NCBI GenBank assembly: GCA_030536565.1
Contig: JAUNPT010000017.1
Span: forward strand, 1-22,549
Direction: 5' to 3'
Length of the DNA: 22,549 nt
Origin: Eubacteriales bacterium
Lineage (GTDB): Bacteria; Bacillota; Clostridia; Lachnospirales; Lachnospiraceae
Made by a program: the position numbers and the translations under genes. A model generated the notes under the pieces. That model worked only from the letters and a program-made list of their open reading frames with translations. It searched no databases and was not told the DNA's origin. The stretch's first letter is position 1. Each line of letters begins with the position of its first letter. Of this stretch, positions 15,369 through 22,331 are shown piece after piece.

Positions 15369-16871
15369 ATGAGAATTACCAATCAGATGATGGTTAACAG
15401 TTCACTGGCTAATATTCAGGTTAATAAAGGACAGATGAGTACACTTGATACACAGCTGTCCACGCAGAAGAAGATTAATAAGCCTTCAGAGGATCCAATA
15501 ATTGCAATCAGGGCACTGAGACTGCGCTCAAGTCTTGATCAGGTGACACAGTATCTGGGAAAGAATATTCCAGACGCTTCTTCATGGATGAGTGTTACTC
15601 ATGATGCGTTAGATGAGTCTTATGATATTGTCAGTGACCTGTATAAATACTGCGTTCAGGGGTCTACGGACTCATACTCGGCAGCAGAGAGAAATACTAT
15701 TGGCGAAAGTCTTAAGAAATTAGTTAATGCTTACTATTCACAGGGCGATGTAGATTATGCGGGAAGACATGTGTTTACAGGCTTTAATACAGATAAGACT
15801 CTCACATACCAGTCTGACGAGGCTGCTGCAGATGTCGACTACACTATTACACAGTCATTTACAAGGGACGATCTTTCAACAAAAAAGGTATACACAAATG
15901 CATATTCAAATAAAGATATCATCAATCTTGATGTTAAAAAGGACGCTAATGGCGAAATAATCACCCCTAATGTTGCCGATGTACACAGGCTGCAGCTGGC
16001 ATATAAGGACGTTAACGCTGAAAGCTTCAATATCAATGGAACAGATATTACACTGGCTGACGATGCAGCGACAGCGTCAGTTGATGTCAATGGTGTGACC
16101 GCAGCTGTATCTAAAACTACAGATGCCAATGCAATACCAGGAGACAATGATATTATTATTAACAGTACTACTGGTGAGGTTTTACTTGGAAAAAATGTTT
16201 ACCAGAAAATTTATACAGATAACGAATTTACATTTACATATAATAAAGATAATTTTATAAAGGGAGATATTGACCCGGCTATGTATTATAACTGTGTTGA
16301 TAATAATACAGGTATTGTATATAATAAAGAAAAGGAAGATATAGAATATAATGTTAATTTCTCACAGAAGCTTAAGGTGAATACTGAGGCAGAGGAAGCA
16401 TTTAATATGTATCTGGGACGAAATGTAGATGATTTGGTTACGGCAGTCCAGAACAGGATTGACGTAGAAAACCAGATTACTCAGGTTGAAGGCATGATGA
16501 AGGAAGAAGCATACAGCGATGGCGCATCACAAAAGAAGCTGTCTTCAATTCTTGAAGGCTTAAATAAACAAAATGACCTTGCAAAAAAACAGATGACAGT
16601 GGCTTTTGAAAAGGGAATTACCCAGATGAAGGGGTACCAGCAGCAGATTTCAAATGCCAAGGCAGATGTTGGTAACAGACAGACAAGGCTTGAGCTTACT
16701 AAGTCAAGGCTTACAGAGCAGAAAACAAACTTTACGTCCTTAAAGTCAGAGAATGAAGATATCGACTTAGAGGAAGTAGTGATTAATTATTCATCTGCAG
16801 AGCTTGTATATAATGCGTCGCTTACGGCTGCAAGTAAAGTGGTCAGACAGTCATTACTGGATTTTTTATAA
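15369..16871 (+). CDS. flgL: Flagellar hook-associated protein 3 (FlgL), long form
   Basis: The 500-residue protein has the flagellin-like N-terminus of FlgL (MRITNQMMVNSSLANIQVN, then LDTQLSTQKKINKPSEDPI) and the matching C-terminus (SAELVYNASLTAASKVVRQSLLDFL). FlgL forms the second junction layer between FlgK and the filament. Most FlgL proteins are near 300 residues; the excess lies mainly in residues 175-345, a beta-rich, Asp/Asn/Thr-rich stretch that is probably an outward-facing domain. ATG 15369 has CGGAGG eight bases upstream; an in-frame GTG start at 15324 would lie inside the preceding hairpin and adds no conserved residues. Probably part of the flgM operon, though a strong hairpin lies just upstream. 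Confidence 0.92.
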   Translation: MRITNQMMVNSSLANIQVNKGQMSTLDTQLSTQKKINKPSEDPIIAIRALRLRSSLDQVTQYLGKNIPDASSWMSVTHDALDESYDIVSDLYKYCVQGSTDSYSAAERNTIGESLKKLVNAYYSQGDVDYAGRHVFTGFNTDKTLTYQSDEAAADVDYTITQSFTRDDLSTKKVYTNAYSNKDIINLDVKKDANGEIITPNVADVHRLQLAYKDVNAESFNINGTDITLADDAATASVDVNGVTAAVSKTTDANAIPGDNDIIINSTTGEVLLGKNVYQKIYTDNEFTFTYNKDNFIKGDIDPAMYYNCVDNNTGIVYNKEKEDIEYNVNFSQKLKVNTEAEEAFNMYLGRNVDDLVTAVQNRIDVENQITQVEGMMKEEAYSDGASQKKLSSILEGLNKQNDLAKKQMTVAFEKGITQMKGYQQQISNAKADVGNRQTRLELTKSRLTEQKTNFTSLKSENEDIDLEEVVINYSSAELVYNASLTAASKVVRQSLLDFL

Positions 16872-16911
16872 GTTAAAATACATGAATGGATAGGAAAGGG
16901 CGGGTGTCGCA

Positions 16912-17373
16912 ATGAAGGTAGAAACAAAATGGTTTGGAACGGTTGATATTGAAGATGGTAAGATACTTACATTTGAAAAGGGGATTATCGGTTTTGATGA
17001 TTTTAAAGAGTATACTATTATCTATGATTCAGAAAAAGAGGAGGATACTGCTATTATGTGGCTTCAGTCATTAGATGAGCCATCTTTGGCACTTCCTGTT
17101 ATGAAGCCTGAGATTGTATGGCCGGATTATGACCCTGTTGTTGAAGATGAAATTATCAATTCGCTTGGCGGTGATATTAAGAATGCAAATCTTTTAGTGC
17201 TGTGTACACTTACAGTTCCATCAGATTTAACCAAAATGACATGCAATTTAAAGGCTCCTATTATTATTAATGCTGACACATTAAAAGCTGTTCAGCTCAT
17301 TGCAGATAATGATGATTATATGGTGAGATATCCAATATATGATATCCTCAATGATAAGAAGGAGGGAAAATAG
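16912..17373 (+). CDS. fliW: Flagellar assembly factor FliW
   Basis: The protein has 153 residues, the normal size. Hallmarks are the N-terminal beta segment with GTVDIEDGKILTFEKGIIGF, the central WLQSLDEPSLALPVMKP and NLLVLCTLTVP, and the late KAPIIIN. FliW binds both flagellin and CsrA: when unexported flagellin builds up, FliW is drawn off CsrA, and CsrA then represses hag translation (partner switch known from B. subtilis). Its stop codon is separated from the csrA ATG by a single base, so the pair is tightly coupled. The DUF gene yviE that lies between flgL and fliW in B. subtilis is absent. Confidence 0.95.
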   Translation: MKVETKWFGTVDIEDGKILTFEKGIIGFDDFKEYTIIYDSEKEEDTAIMWLQSLDEPSLALPVMKPEIVWPDYDPVVEDEIINSLGGDIKNANLLVLCTLTVPSDLTKMTCNLKAPIIINADTLKAVQLIADNDDYMVRYPIYDILNDKKEGK

Positions 17374-17374
17374 T

Positions 17375-17596
17375 ATGTTGGCATTATCAAGAAAAAAAGA
17401 TGAAGCAATTATAATTAATGAAGATATTGAAATTACTGTAATTGAAATAAAAGGAGACCAGGTAAAACTTGGTATTTCGGCACCTAAGTCTGTACCTATT
17501 TACAGAAAAGAGGTTTATGTACAGATTCAAAACTCTAATAAAGAATCTGCAGCATCTGTAGATGCAGAGGCACTTAATAAATTGTTTAAGAGATGA
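17375..17596 (+). CDS. csrA: Translational regulator CsrA
   Basis: The 73-residue RNA-binding protein carries the CsrA signature: MLALSRKKDE at the start, GDQVKLGISAPKSVPIYRKEV in the middle (27-47), and the RNA-binding arginines R6 and R44. A36 and N55, positions that I recall as important for FliW control in B. subtilis, are also present. CsrA dimers bind GGA motifs in hairpin loops, usually over ribosome sites, and block translation. ATG 17375 lies eight bases after AAGGAGGG; longer in-frame starts run back into fliW and would spoil the conserved N-terminus. Candidate targets with suitable hairpins, hag and fliD, lie downstream in this window. Confidence 0.96.
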   Translation: MLALSRKKDEAIIINEDIEITVIEIKGDQVKLGISAPKSVPIYRKEVYVQIQNSNKESAASVDAEALNKLFKR

Positions 17597-17607
17597 TAAA
17601 TCGGGAC

Positions 17608-17634
17608 TAAACTTTTTTGAGATTTTTCCGATAT
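17608..17634 (+). promoter_or_regulatory. Sigma-28 promoter of flaG-fliD-fliS-fliT
   Basis: TAAA (17608-17611), a 16-base gap and CCGATAT (17628-17634) fit the sigma-28 consensus fully. The bases before it (CGGGA, then CTAAA) resemble those before the hag promoter. The expected transcript start is near 17641. Confidence 0.85.
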
Positions 17635-17644
17635 AAGATATAGT

Positions 17645-17699
17645 TACAAGGAAAATGTGTGAACTGCGTCCTGTTTGCAGGACACAATGTACATGGAGG
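17645..17699 (+). promoter_or_regulatory. Candidate CsrA-binding leader of flaG
   Basis: TACAAGGA (17645-17652) equals the core of the known CsrA consensus (UACARGGA) and lies at the very 5' end of the predicted transcript. A second near match, ACATGGAGG (17691-17699), is the flaG ribosome site itself. Between them a six-pair hairpin, GTCCTG-TTTG-CAGGAC (17668-17683), holds a further GGA in its 3' arm. Two spaced sites with one over the Shine-Dalgarno is the usual arrangement for CsrA repression, but the first GGA is not visibly in a loop. Confidence 0.45.
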
Positions 17700-17706
17700 T
17701 GAAATC

Positions 17707-18138
17707 ATGGGGATTGAATCAGTTAGTGGCGTTTCTAGTTTTCAGGCAGCAGGAGCTGTTAATGCAGCAAGAGCAGTAAAACCAGTGGAGTCAGCCAATA
17801 CAGCAGGCACTGCGGCTGATGTGTCTGTGAGCCAGCCGGTAAGTCAGGCTGCAGCGCCGGCTCAGATTAGCAGTCAGAATAAGGAAGAACAGGAAAACAG
17901 GCAGAATGGTGGTAAGGAAAAGGAACCTACCATGAAGGACGTTAAGGATATTAATAAGATTATCAATAATAACACGATTGCTGAATTTGGTTATAATGAG
18001 CCTACTAAGAGAATTACCATTAAGATTAAAGATAAAGAGACTGATGAGGTAATCAAGGAGATTCCTTCAGAAAAAGCACTGGAAATGCTTGCAAAGGCAT
18101 GGGAGCTTGCAGGGATTCTGGTGGACGAAAAAAGATAA
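17707..18138 (+). CDS. flaG: FlaG family protein
   Basis: The protein has 143 residues. The N-terminal half is Ala/Gln/Ser/Val-rich and probably unstructured (about 1-75). The C-terminal half matches the FlaG domain, from INKIINNNTIAEFGYNE through ITIKIKDKETDEVIKEIP to the final helix SEKALEMLAKAWELAGILVDEK. FlaG proteins are encoded next to fliD and influence filament length in other bacteria; the mechanism is not well established. ATG 17707 follows TGGAGG by seven bases; an earlier in-frame ATG at 17659 lies within the leader hairpin region. It is the first gene after a sigma-28 promoter. Confidence 0.87.
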   Translation: MGIESVSGVSSFQAAGAVNAARAVKPVESANTAGTAADVSVSQPVSQAAAPAQISSQNKEEQENRQNGGKEKEPTMKDVKDINKIINNNTIAEFGYNEPTKRITIKIKDKETDEVIKEIPSEKALEMLAKAWELAGILVDEKR

Positions 18139-18184
18139 TAATATATGTTTCAAATGGCGGGAACAGGGAAGTTCCCTGTGTTTA

Positions 18185-18209
18185 GCACAAAGGATTGTGC
18201 AGATAGGAG
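18185..18209 (+). promoter_or_regulatory. Candidate CsrA site: AGGA-tetraloop hairpin before fliD
   Basis: GCACAA (18185-18190) pairs perfectly with TTGTGC (18195-18200), presenting AGGA (18191-18194) as the loop. The fliD ribosome site AGGAG (18205-18209) follows five bases later with another GGA. GGA in a short hairpin loop beside a GGA-containing Shine-Dalgarno is the recognised form of CsrA targets. A further seven-pair hairpin (ACAGGGA with TCCCTGT, 18163-18179) lies just upstream. Confidence 0.55.
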
Positions 18210-18215
18210 TTTACT

Positions 18216-20360
18216 ATGGCGATAAGATTGTCTGGATTGTCATCAGGAATGGATACAGAAGCACTTGTAGAAGCACTGGTGTCATCTTATAGTTTAAAAA
18301 AGGATAACCTTGTAAAGGCGCAGACTAAGCTTTCATGGAAGCAGGATAAATGGAAGACTATGAATACAAGCATATACAGCTTCTATAGTGGAAAGCTTTC
18401 TGCAGCACGTTTAAGTAAGGCGTATAATTTGAAAGCTGCAACAGTGTCCAATTCAGCATATGCAAAGGTAACAGCATCAGCGGCAGCAGTTAATGGTACT
18501 CAGTCACTTAAGATTACAGGACTTGCGGCTACAGGTTATCTTACTGGTGGTGAGATTACAGGAACAGATGCAGATGGTAAGAAAACAGAATTGACAGGAA
18601 GCAGTAAACTCAGCGAAGTTACAGGACTTGATGGAATGGGTTCAGGTTCTATAAGTGTTTCTGTAGATGGAAAAGAAAAGAGTATAGATATTACTCCTGA
18701 TATGACATTAGATCAGTTTACAGCTAAGTTAAAGGAAGCTGGATTAAATGCATCATTTGATGCAGCAAACCAGAGATTTTTTGTAAGTTCTAAAACATCA
18801 GGTGCAAGTCATGATTTCAGGCTGACAGCTGATAACGCAGCAGGGCTTAGCGCATTGCAGAGTCTTGGACTTTATACAGCAAATGATGCGGATAAGGCAG
18901 AATATGAGAAGTGGGCCAAGTTAAATTCTGACAGTGCAGCCATGGCAGAAGCCGTAGAGTCAGCATATGAGAATGCTAAGCTTAATTACAGTGACAGAGC
19001 TAAGATGTATGCAGATAACTATAATGCTGCAAAGAAATCTATGGATGAAATGCTCAAAGAGAGTACATTTAAAAACAGATATGATATAGAAGCAAATATA
19101 AAATCAAGGCAGGAAATGCTTGATAAGATGACATTTGCTGACAGCACAGCCAGGACAACAGACGAAAAGGGCAATGTTAAGTATGATACTTCAAAGATGA
19201 CTGAAGATGAATTAAAGACCTATAATTCATTTACAAGCCAGATTAAATCGTCAGAGAATATGCTTGCAGATTACGATAAATATGCTAAGGCAATGGCTGA
19301 TAGTGCAGCTTATGTTAATATAGACAGTACTACAGGTGCAGCAACAGCAGCCACAGATGCAGATGCAGACAAGACAGCTTACAATGCATTGACTGCCAGG
19401 GTTGATGCAGATAATGCAGATATTAAGAGTAAAATCGAGACACAGTATGCTAATAAGGCAGCTTATTCAGAACAAATGTTAGCTGATATCAATTCTGGTA
19501 AGCTTGCTGATTCAGCCGGAGCAGTTCGTATTAAGGGAGAGGATTCCAGAATCGAGTTAAATGGAGCTGTATTTACTAATAATACCAATAACTTCTCTAT
19601 TAATGGGCTTACAATTCAGGCAACAGCATTGACAGGAACAGAGGCAGTATCTATTACAACATCAACAGATACAGATGCAATATATAACTCAATTAAGGAT
19701 TTCCTAAAGGAATACAATACATTGATTAAATCAATGGATGAGGCTTATAATGCATCAAGCTCTAAGGGCTATGAGCCTCTTACAAGCAAAGAAAAAGAAG
19801 CCATGACTGATGATGAGGTAGAACAGTGGGAGAAAAAGATTAAGGATTCGCTTCTGCGTAAGGATTCAACCCTTGGGAATACAGCTACGGCTCTTAAGAA
19901 TGATATGCAGAAGATATTTACTATTGATGGTAAGGATTATTCTTTATCAAGCTTTGGAATATCAACGCTTGGCTACTTTACATCAGGTGATAATGAAAAA
20001 GGTGTACTGCATATTGATGGAGATAAAGATGATGCCAGCACATCAGGCAATACTGATAAGCTGCGTGCAATGATTGCCAGCGACCCGGAAACTGTTGTAT
20101 CCTTCTTTTCACAGCTTGCATCTAATATGTATAATGATTTAGGAAACCGTATGGCATCCTCATCAGTCAGCAGTGCATATACAATATATAATGATAAAGA
20201 AATGGCTACAGAATATTCAGAATACACGACTAAGATTTCTGACCAGGAGGATAAGGTTACAACTTGGGAGGATTATTACTATAAGAAGTTTTCAGCAATG
20301 GAGACTGCGCTATCAAAACTTAATTCACAGACATCTTCTCTTTCAAATCTTTTTGGATAG
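18216..20360 (+). CDS. fliD: Flagellar filament cap protein FliD (HAP2), with a large helical insert
   Basis: The protein has 714 residues; many FliD proteins have 450-550. The N-terminus (IRLSGLSSGMDTEALVEALV) is the FliD_N signature. After about residue 437, RIELNGAVFTNNTNNFSINGLTI begins the FliD_C domain, which ends in SALSKLNSQTSSLSNLFG-like sequence, the usual C-terminal helix. Between these, residues 223-437 are rich in Ala, Asp, Lys and Tyr, with helix-like patterning and no Cys, and form an inserted domain. FliD caps the growing filament and guides flagellin folding; in commensals and pathogens its exposed domains can contact mucus or host surfaces. AGGAG lies six bases before ATG 18216. 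An AGGA-loop hairpin just upstream suggests CsrA control. Confidence 0.93.
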   Translation: MAIRLSGLSSGMDTEALVEALVSSYSLKKDNLVKAQTKLSWKQDKWKTMNTSIYSFYSGKLSAARLSKAYNLKAATVSNSAYAKVTASAAAVNGTQSLKITGLAATGYLTGGEITGTDADGKKTELTGSSKLSEVTGLDGMGSGSISVSVDGKEKSIDITPDMTLDQFTAKLKEAGLNASFDAANQRFFVSSKTSGASHDFRLTADNAAGLSALQSLGLYTANDADKAEYEKWAKLNSDSAAMAEAVESAYENAKLNYSDRAKMYADNYNAAKKSMDEMLKESTFKNRYDIEANIKSRQEMLDKMTFADSTARTTDEKGNVKYDTSKMTEDELKTYNSFTSQIKSSENMLADYDKYAKAMADSAAYVNIDSTTGAATAATDADADKTAYNALTARVDADNADIKSKIETQYANKAAYSEQMLADINSGKLADSAGAVRIKGEDSRIELNGAVFTNNTNNFSINGLTIQATALTGTEAVSITTSTDTDAIYNSIKDFLKEYNTLIKSMDEAYNASSSKGYEPLTSKEKEAMTDDEVEQWEKKIKDSLLRKDSTLGNTATALKNDMQKIFTIDGKDYSLSSFGISTLGYFTSGDNEKGVLHIDGDKDDASTSGNTDKLRAMIASDPETVVSFFSQLASNMYNDLGNRMASSSVSSAYTIYNDKEMATEYSEYTTKISDQEDKVTTWEDYYYKKFSAMETALSKLNSQTSSLSNLFG

Positions 20361-20390
20361 AATTATATATAATTAAAATACGGAGGCATT

Positions 20391-20798
20391 ATGGCACTTA
20401 ATCAGGGATATGCAGAATACAATCGAAATAAGATATTGACAGCTTCGCCTGCAGAGCTTACATTATTACTATATGAAGGAGCCATTAAGTTCTGCAATAT
20501 TGCATTGATTGGATTAGAGCAGAACGATATGGAGAAGGTTCATGCTAATATTAAGAAGACTGAAGATATCATCGTAGAATTTCAGTCTACACTTAATCAT
20601 AAGTATGCAGTTGCCGAGGATTTTGACAAAATATACAAGTATATTTACCAGCTTTTGGTTGATGCAAACATACATAAGGATAAAGAAACTCTCGAAAAGG
20701 CGCTTGAGGAAATACGAGGCATGAGAGATACATGGAAAGAGGTTATGAACAAAACCAAGACAGCTCCGGCAGGGGCAACGATTAATTATGGCGGTTGA
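20391..20798 (+). CDS. fliS: Flagellin export chaperone FliS
   Basis: The 135-residue helical protein carries the FliS motif: YAEYNRNKILTASPAELTLLLYEGAIKFC (8-36) is a strong match. FliS binds the C-terminal end of flagellin in the cytoplasm, preventing early polymerisation and guiding export; in the FliW system it also competes for flagellin. CGGAGG is six bases before ATG 20391, 30 bases after fliD. The last residues (about 122-135) are Gly/Ala/Thr-rich and probably flexible. Confidence 0.96.
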   Translation: MALNQGYAEYNRNKILTASPAELTLLLYEGAIKFCNIALIGLEQNDMEKVHANIKKTEDIIVEFQSTLNHKYAVAEDFDKIYKYIYQLLVDANIHKDKETLEKALEEIRGMRDTWKEVMNKTKTAPAGATINYGG

Positions 20799-20834
20799 AA
20801 ATCAGGGTAAAATATAATGCGAAAGAGGCAGGAT

Positions 20835-21311
20835 ATGGAGACAACGAATTATCTTCAGATGATGATAGACAGCCTTAGAATGAAAATTACAATTCTTAAG
20901 GAGATAAGTGCATTTAATGAAGAACAGCATAAGCTGGTGCTTGAGCCAGATATGGATGAAGATGCATTTCAGAAGAATCTGGATGGCAAGGGAGAGCTTA
21001 TTGATAAGCTTAATGTCATGGATGAGGGCTTTAACAGTCTCTTTAACAGAGTCAGGGAAGCAGTTGGAAATAATAAGTCCATGTATAGCGGAGAGATTAA
21101 TGAGCTGAAAAAACTTATCAGGCAGGTTACAGAGCTTGGTGTCTCAATTGAAGCTCAGGAGGCCAGAAATAAAGCAGCAGTTCAGAATAAGTTCAGTTCT
21201 ATGAGAAAACAGCTGCAGCAGGCAAAACGCAGCACAAAGATGGCCAATACATATTATCAGAATATGAATAAGATATCGCAGGACCCTCAATTTTTAGACC
21301 AGAAAAAGTAA
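20835..21311 (+). CDS. fliT: FliT-like flagellar chaperone
   Basis: The 158-residue, strongly helical and charged protein has coiled-coil pattern over much of its length (for example LRMKITILKEIS and INELKKLIRQVTELGVSIEAQE). Sequence marks for FliT are weak, so the name rests mainly on position: it follows fliS as the last gene of the fliD operon, where FliT (chaperone of FliD) lies in B. subtilis. A FlgN-like chaperone is the alternative. I chose ATG 20835, with AGAGG six bases upstream; an earlier ATG at 20817 has no good ribosome site. The C-terminus is Lys/Gln-rich. Confidence 0.65.
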   Translation: METTNYLQMMIDSLRMKITILKEISAFNEEQHKLVLEPDMDEDAFQKNLDGKGELIDKLNVMDEGFNSLFNRVREAVGNNKSMYSGEINELKKLIRQVTELGVSIEAQEARNKAAVQNKFSSMRKQLQQAKRSTKMANTYYQNMNKISQDPQFLDQKK

Positions 21312-21330
21312 AAAAAGTTTATACTCGGGC

Positions 21331-21357
21331 TAAAGTTTAAAAACTAAAGTCCGATAT
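21331..21357 (+). promoter_or_regulatory. Sigma-28 promoter of the flagellin gene
   Basis: TAAA (21331-21334), 16 bases, then CCGATAT (21351-21357): a full sigma-28 match. CGGGC directly precedes the TAAA, similar to the flaG promoter. The predicted start is near 21363, giving a leader of about 80 bases. Confidence 0.9.
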
Positions 21358-21403
21358 AATAAATAACAGGAACACATAAGTGCTTCTGAAATAATTTATA
21401 CGA

Positions 21404-21435
21404 GTGGCAAGGATGCCGCCGTCAATTCAAGGAGG
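21404..21435 (+). promoter_or_regulatory. Candidate CsrA-binding hairpin and Shine-Dalgarno of hag
   Basis: GGCA (21406-21409) pairs with TGCC (21414-21417), with two more pairs (one G-U) extending the stem to 21404-21419, and the loop is AGGA. CAAGGATG at this site matches the core of the CsrA consensus. A second GGA is in the ribosome site AAGGAGG (21429-21435), 20 bases on, and a third (AGGAA) lies near the 5' end (21368-21372). Two-site binding of the hag leader by CsrA is known in B. subtilis; this leader has the same plan. Confidence 0.7.
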
Positions 21436-21443
21436 AAAAAGAT

Positions 21444-22262
21444 ATGGTAGTACAGCACAATTTAGCAGCAATGAACACAAACAGACAGTTAGGCGGAGTA
21501 CAGAACTCATTGTCTAAGTCAACAGAGAAGTTATCATCAGGTTACAGAATCAACCGTGCAGGTGATGATGCAGCTGGTCTTTCAATTTCTGAGAAGATGA
21601 GAAGCCAGATCAGAGGTATTAACAAAGCATCTGATAATGCACAGGATGGTATTTCACTTATTCAGGTAGCTGAAGGTGCCATGAATGAAACACATTCAAT
21701 CTTACAGAGAATGAATGAATTAGCTACACAGGCAGCTAATGATACTAACACAACAACAGACAGAAATGCTATTAAGGACGAGATGGACCAGTTGACATCT
21801 GAATTAGACAGAATCTATTCAACAACACAGTTCAACTCAATGAATCTGTTAGATGGTTCATTCGACAAAAAGAGTCTTCAGGTTGGTGCATTATCTGGAC
21901 AGGTAATCAACATTTCAATTTCTAGCATGAAGGCTTCTGCTATTGGTATCAAGTCAGCTGACGTTGCGGTTAGTACAAATGCAGCAGCTGGTAAGGCTAT
22001 GAGTACAATTCAGGCAGCTATTGAAACTGTATCAAAGCAGCGTTCAAAGTTAGGTGCTCTCCAGAACAGACTTGAGCACACAATCAACAACCTGGATACA
22101 ACAAGTGAAAATACACAGGCAGCTGAATCACGTATCCGTGATACAGATATGGCTGAAGAGATGGTTGCTTACAGCAAGAACAATATTCTGTCACAGGCTG
22201 GACAGTCAATGCTTGCTCAGGCTAATCAGGCTAATCAGGGTGTTCTTTCACTTCTCGGTTAA
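21444..22262 (+). CDS. hag: Flagellin
   Basis: The 272-residue flagellin is near minimal length, with D0 and D1 domains and little or no D2/D3. The N-terminus is MVVQHNLAAMNTNRQL, then STEKLSSGYRINRAGDDAAGLSISEKMR. The C-terminus has LGALQNRLEHTINNL, RIRDTDMAEEMV and SQAGQSMLAQANQANQGVLSLLG. The TLR5-contact segment is present: QRMNELATQ (88-96) with the key arginine at R89, so it is likely to be recognised by host TLR5 (inference from the motif). AAGGAGG is eight bases before ATG 21444. It stands alone between its own sigma-28 promoter and a strong terminator, after its chaperone genes rather than directly after csrA as in B. subtilis. Confidence 0.97.
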   Translation: MVVQHNLAAMNTNRQLGGVQNSLSKSTEKLSSGYRINRAGDDAAGLSISEKMRSQIRGINKASDNAQDGISLIQVAEGAMNETHSILQRMNELATQAANDTNTTTDRNAIKDEMDQLTSELDRIYSTTQFNSMNLLDGSFDKKSLQVGALSGQVINISISSMKASAIGIKSADVAVSTNAAAGKAMSTIQAAIETVSKQRSKLGALQNRLEHTINNLDTTSENTQAAESRIRDTDMAEEMVAYSKNNILSQAGQSMLAQANQANQGVLSLLG

Positions 22263-22282
22263 TTTTAACTACTACTATAAAC

Positions 22283-22317
22283 AAAGAAGCCGGTGTATAT
22301 CACCGGCTTCTTTTGTT
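22283..22317 (+). terminator. Intrinsic terminator of hag
   Basis: A 13-bp stem (22283-22295 with 22301-22313) with GC-rich core GAAGCCGGTG and a TATAT loop runs into TTGTT. It lies 20 bases after the flagellin stop. Confidence 0.92.
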
Positions 22318-22331
22318 AAGGAGAATACTGT

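Noticed and set aside
17346..17365. CCTC/GAGG pairing that could mask the csrA ribosome site
   Set aside because: Only four pairs with a long loop; too weak to claim autoregulation.
22216..22248. Short direct repeat (caggctaat) near the 3' end of hag
   Set aside because: It encodes the normal QAN-QAN repeat of the flagellin C-terminus and needs no other explanation.
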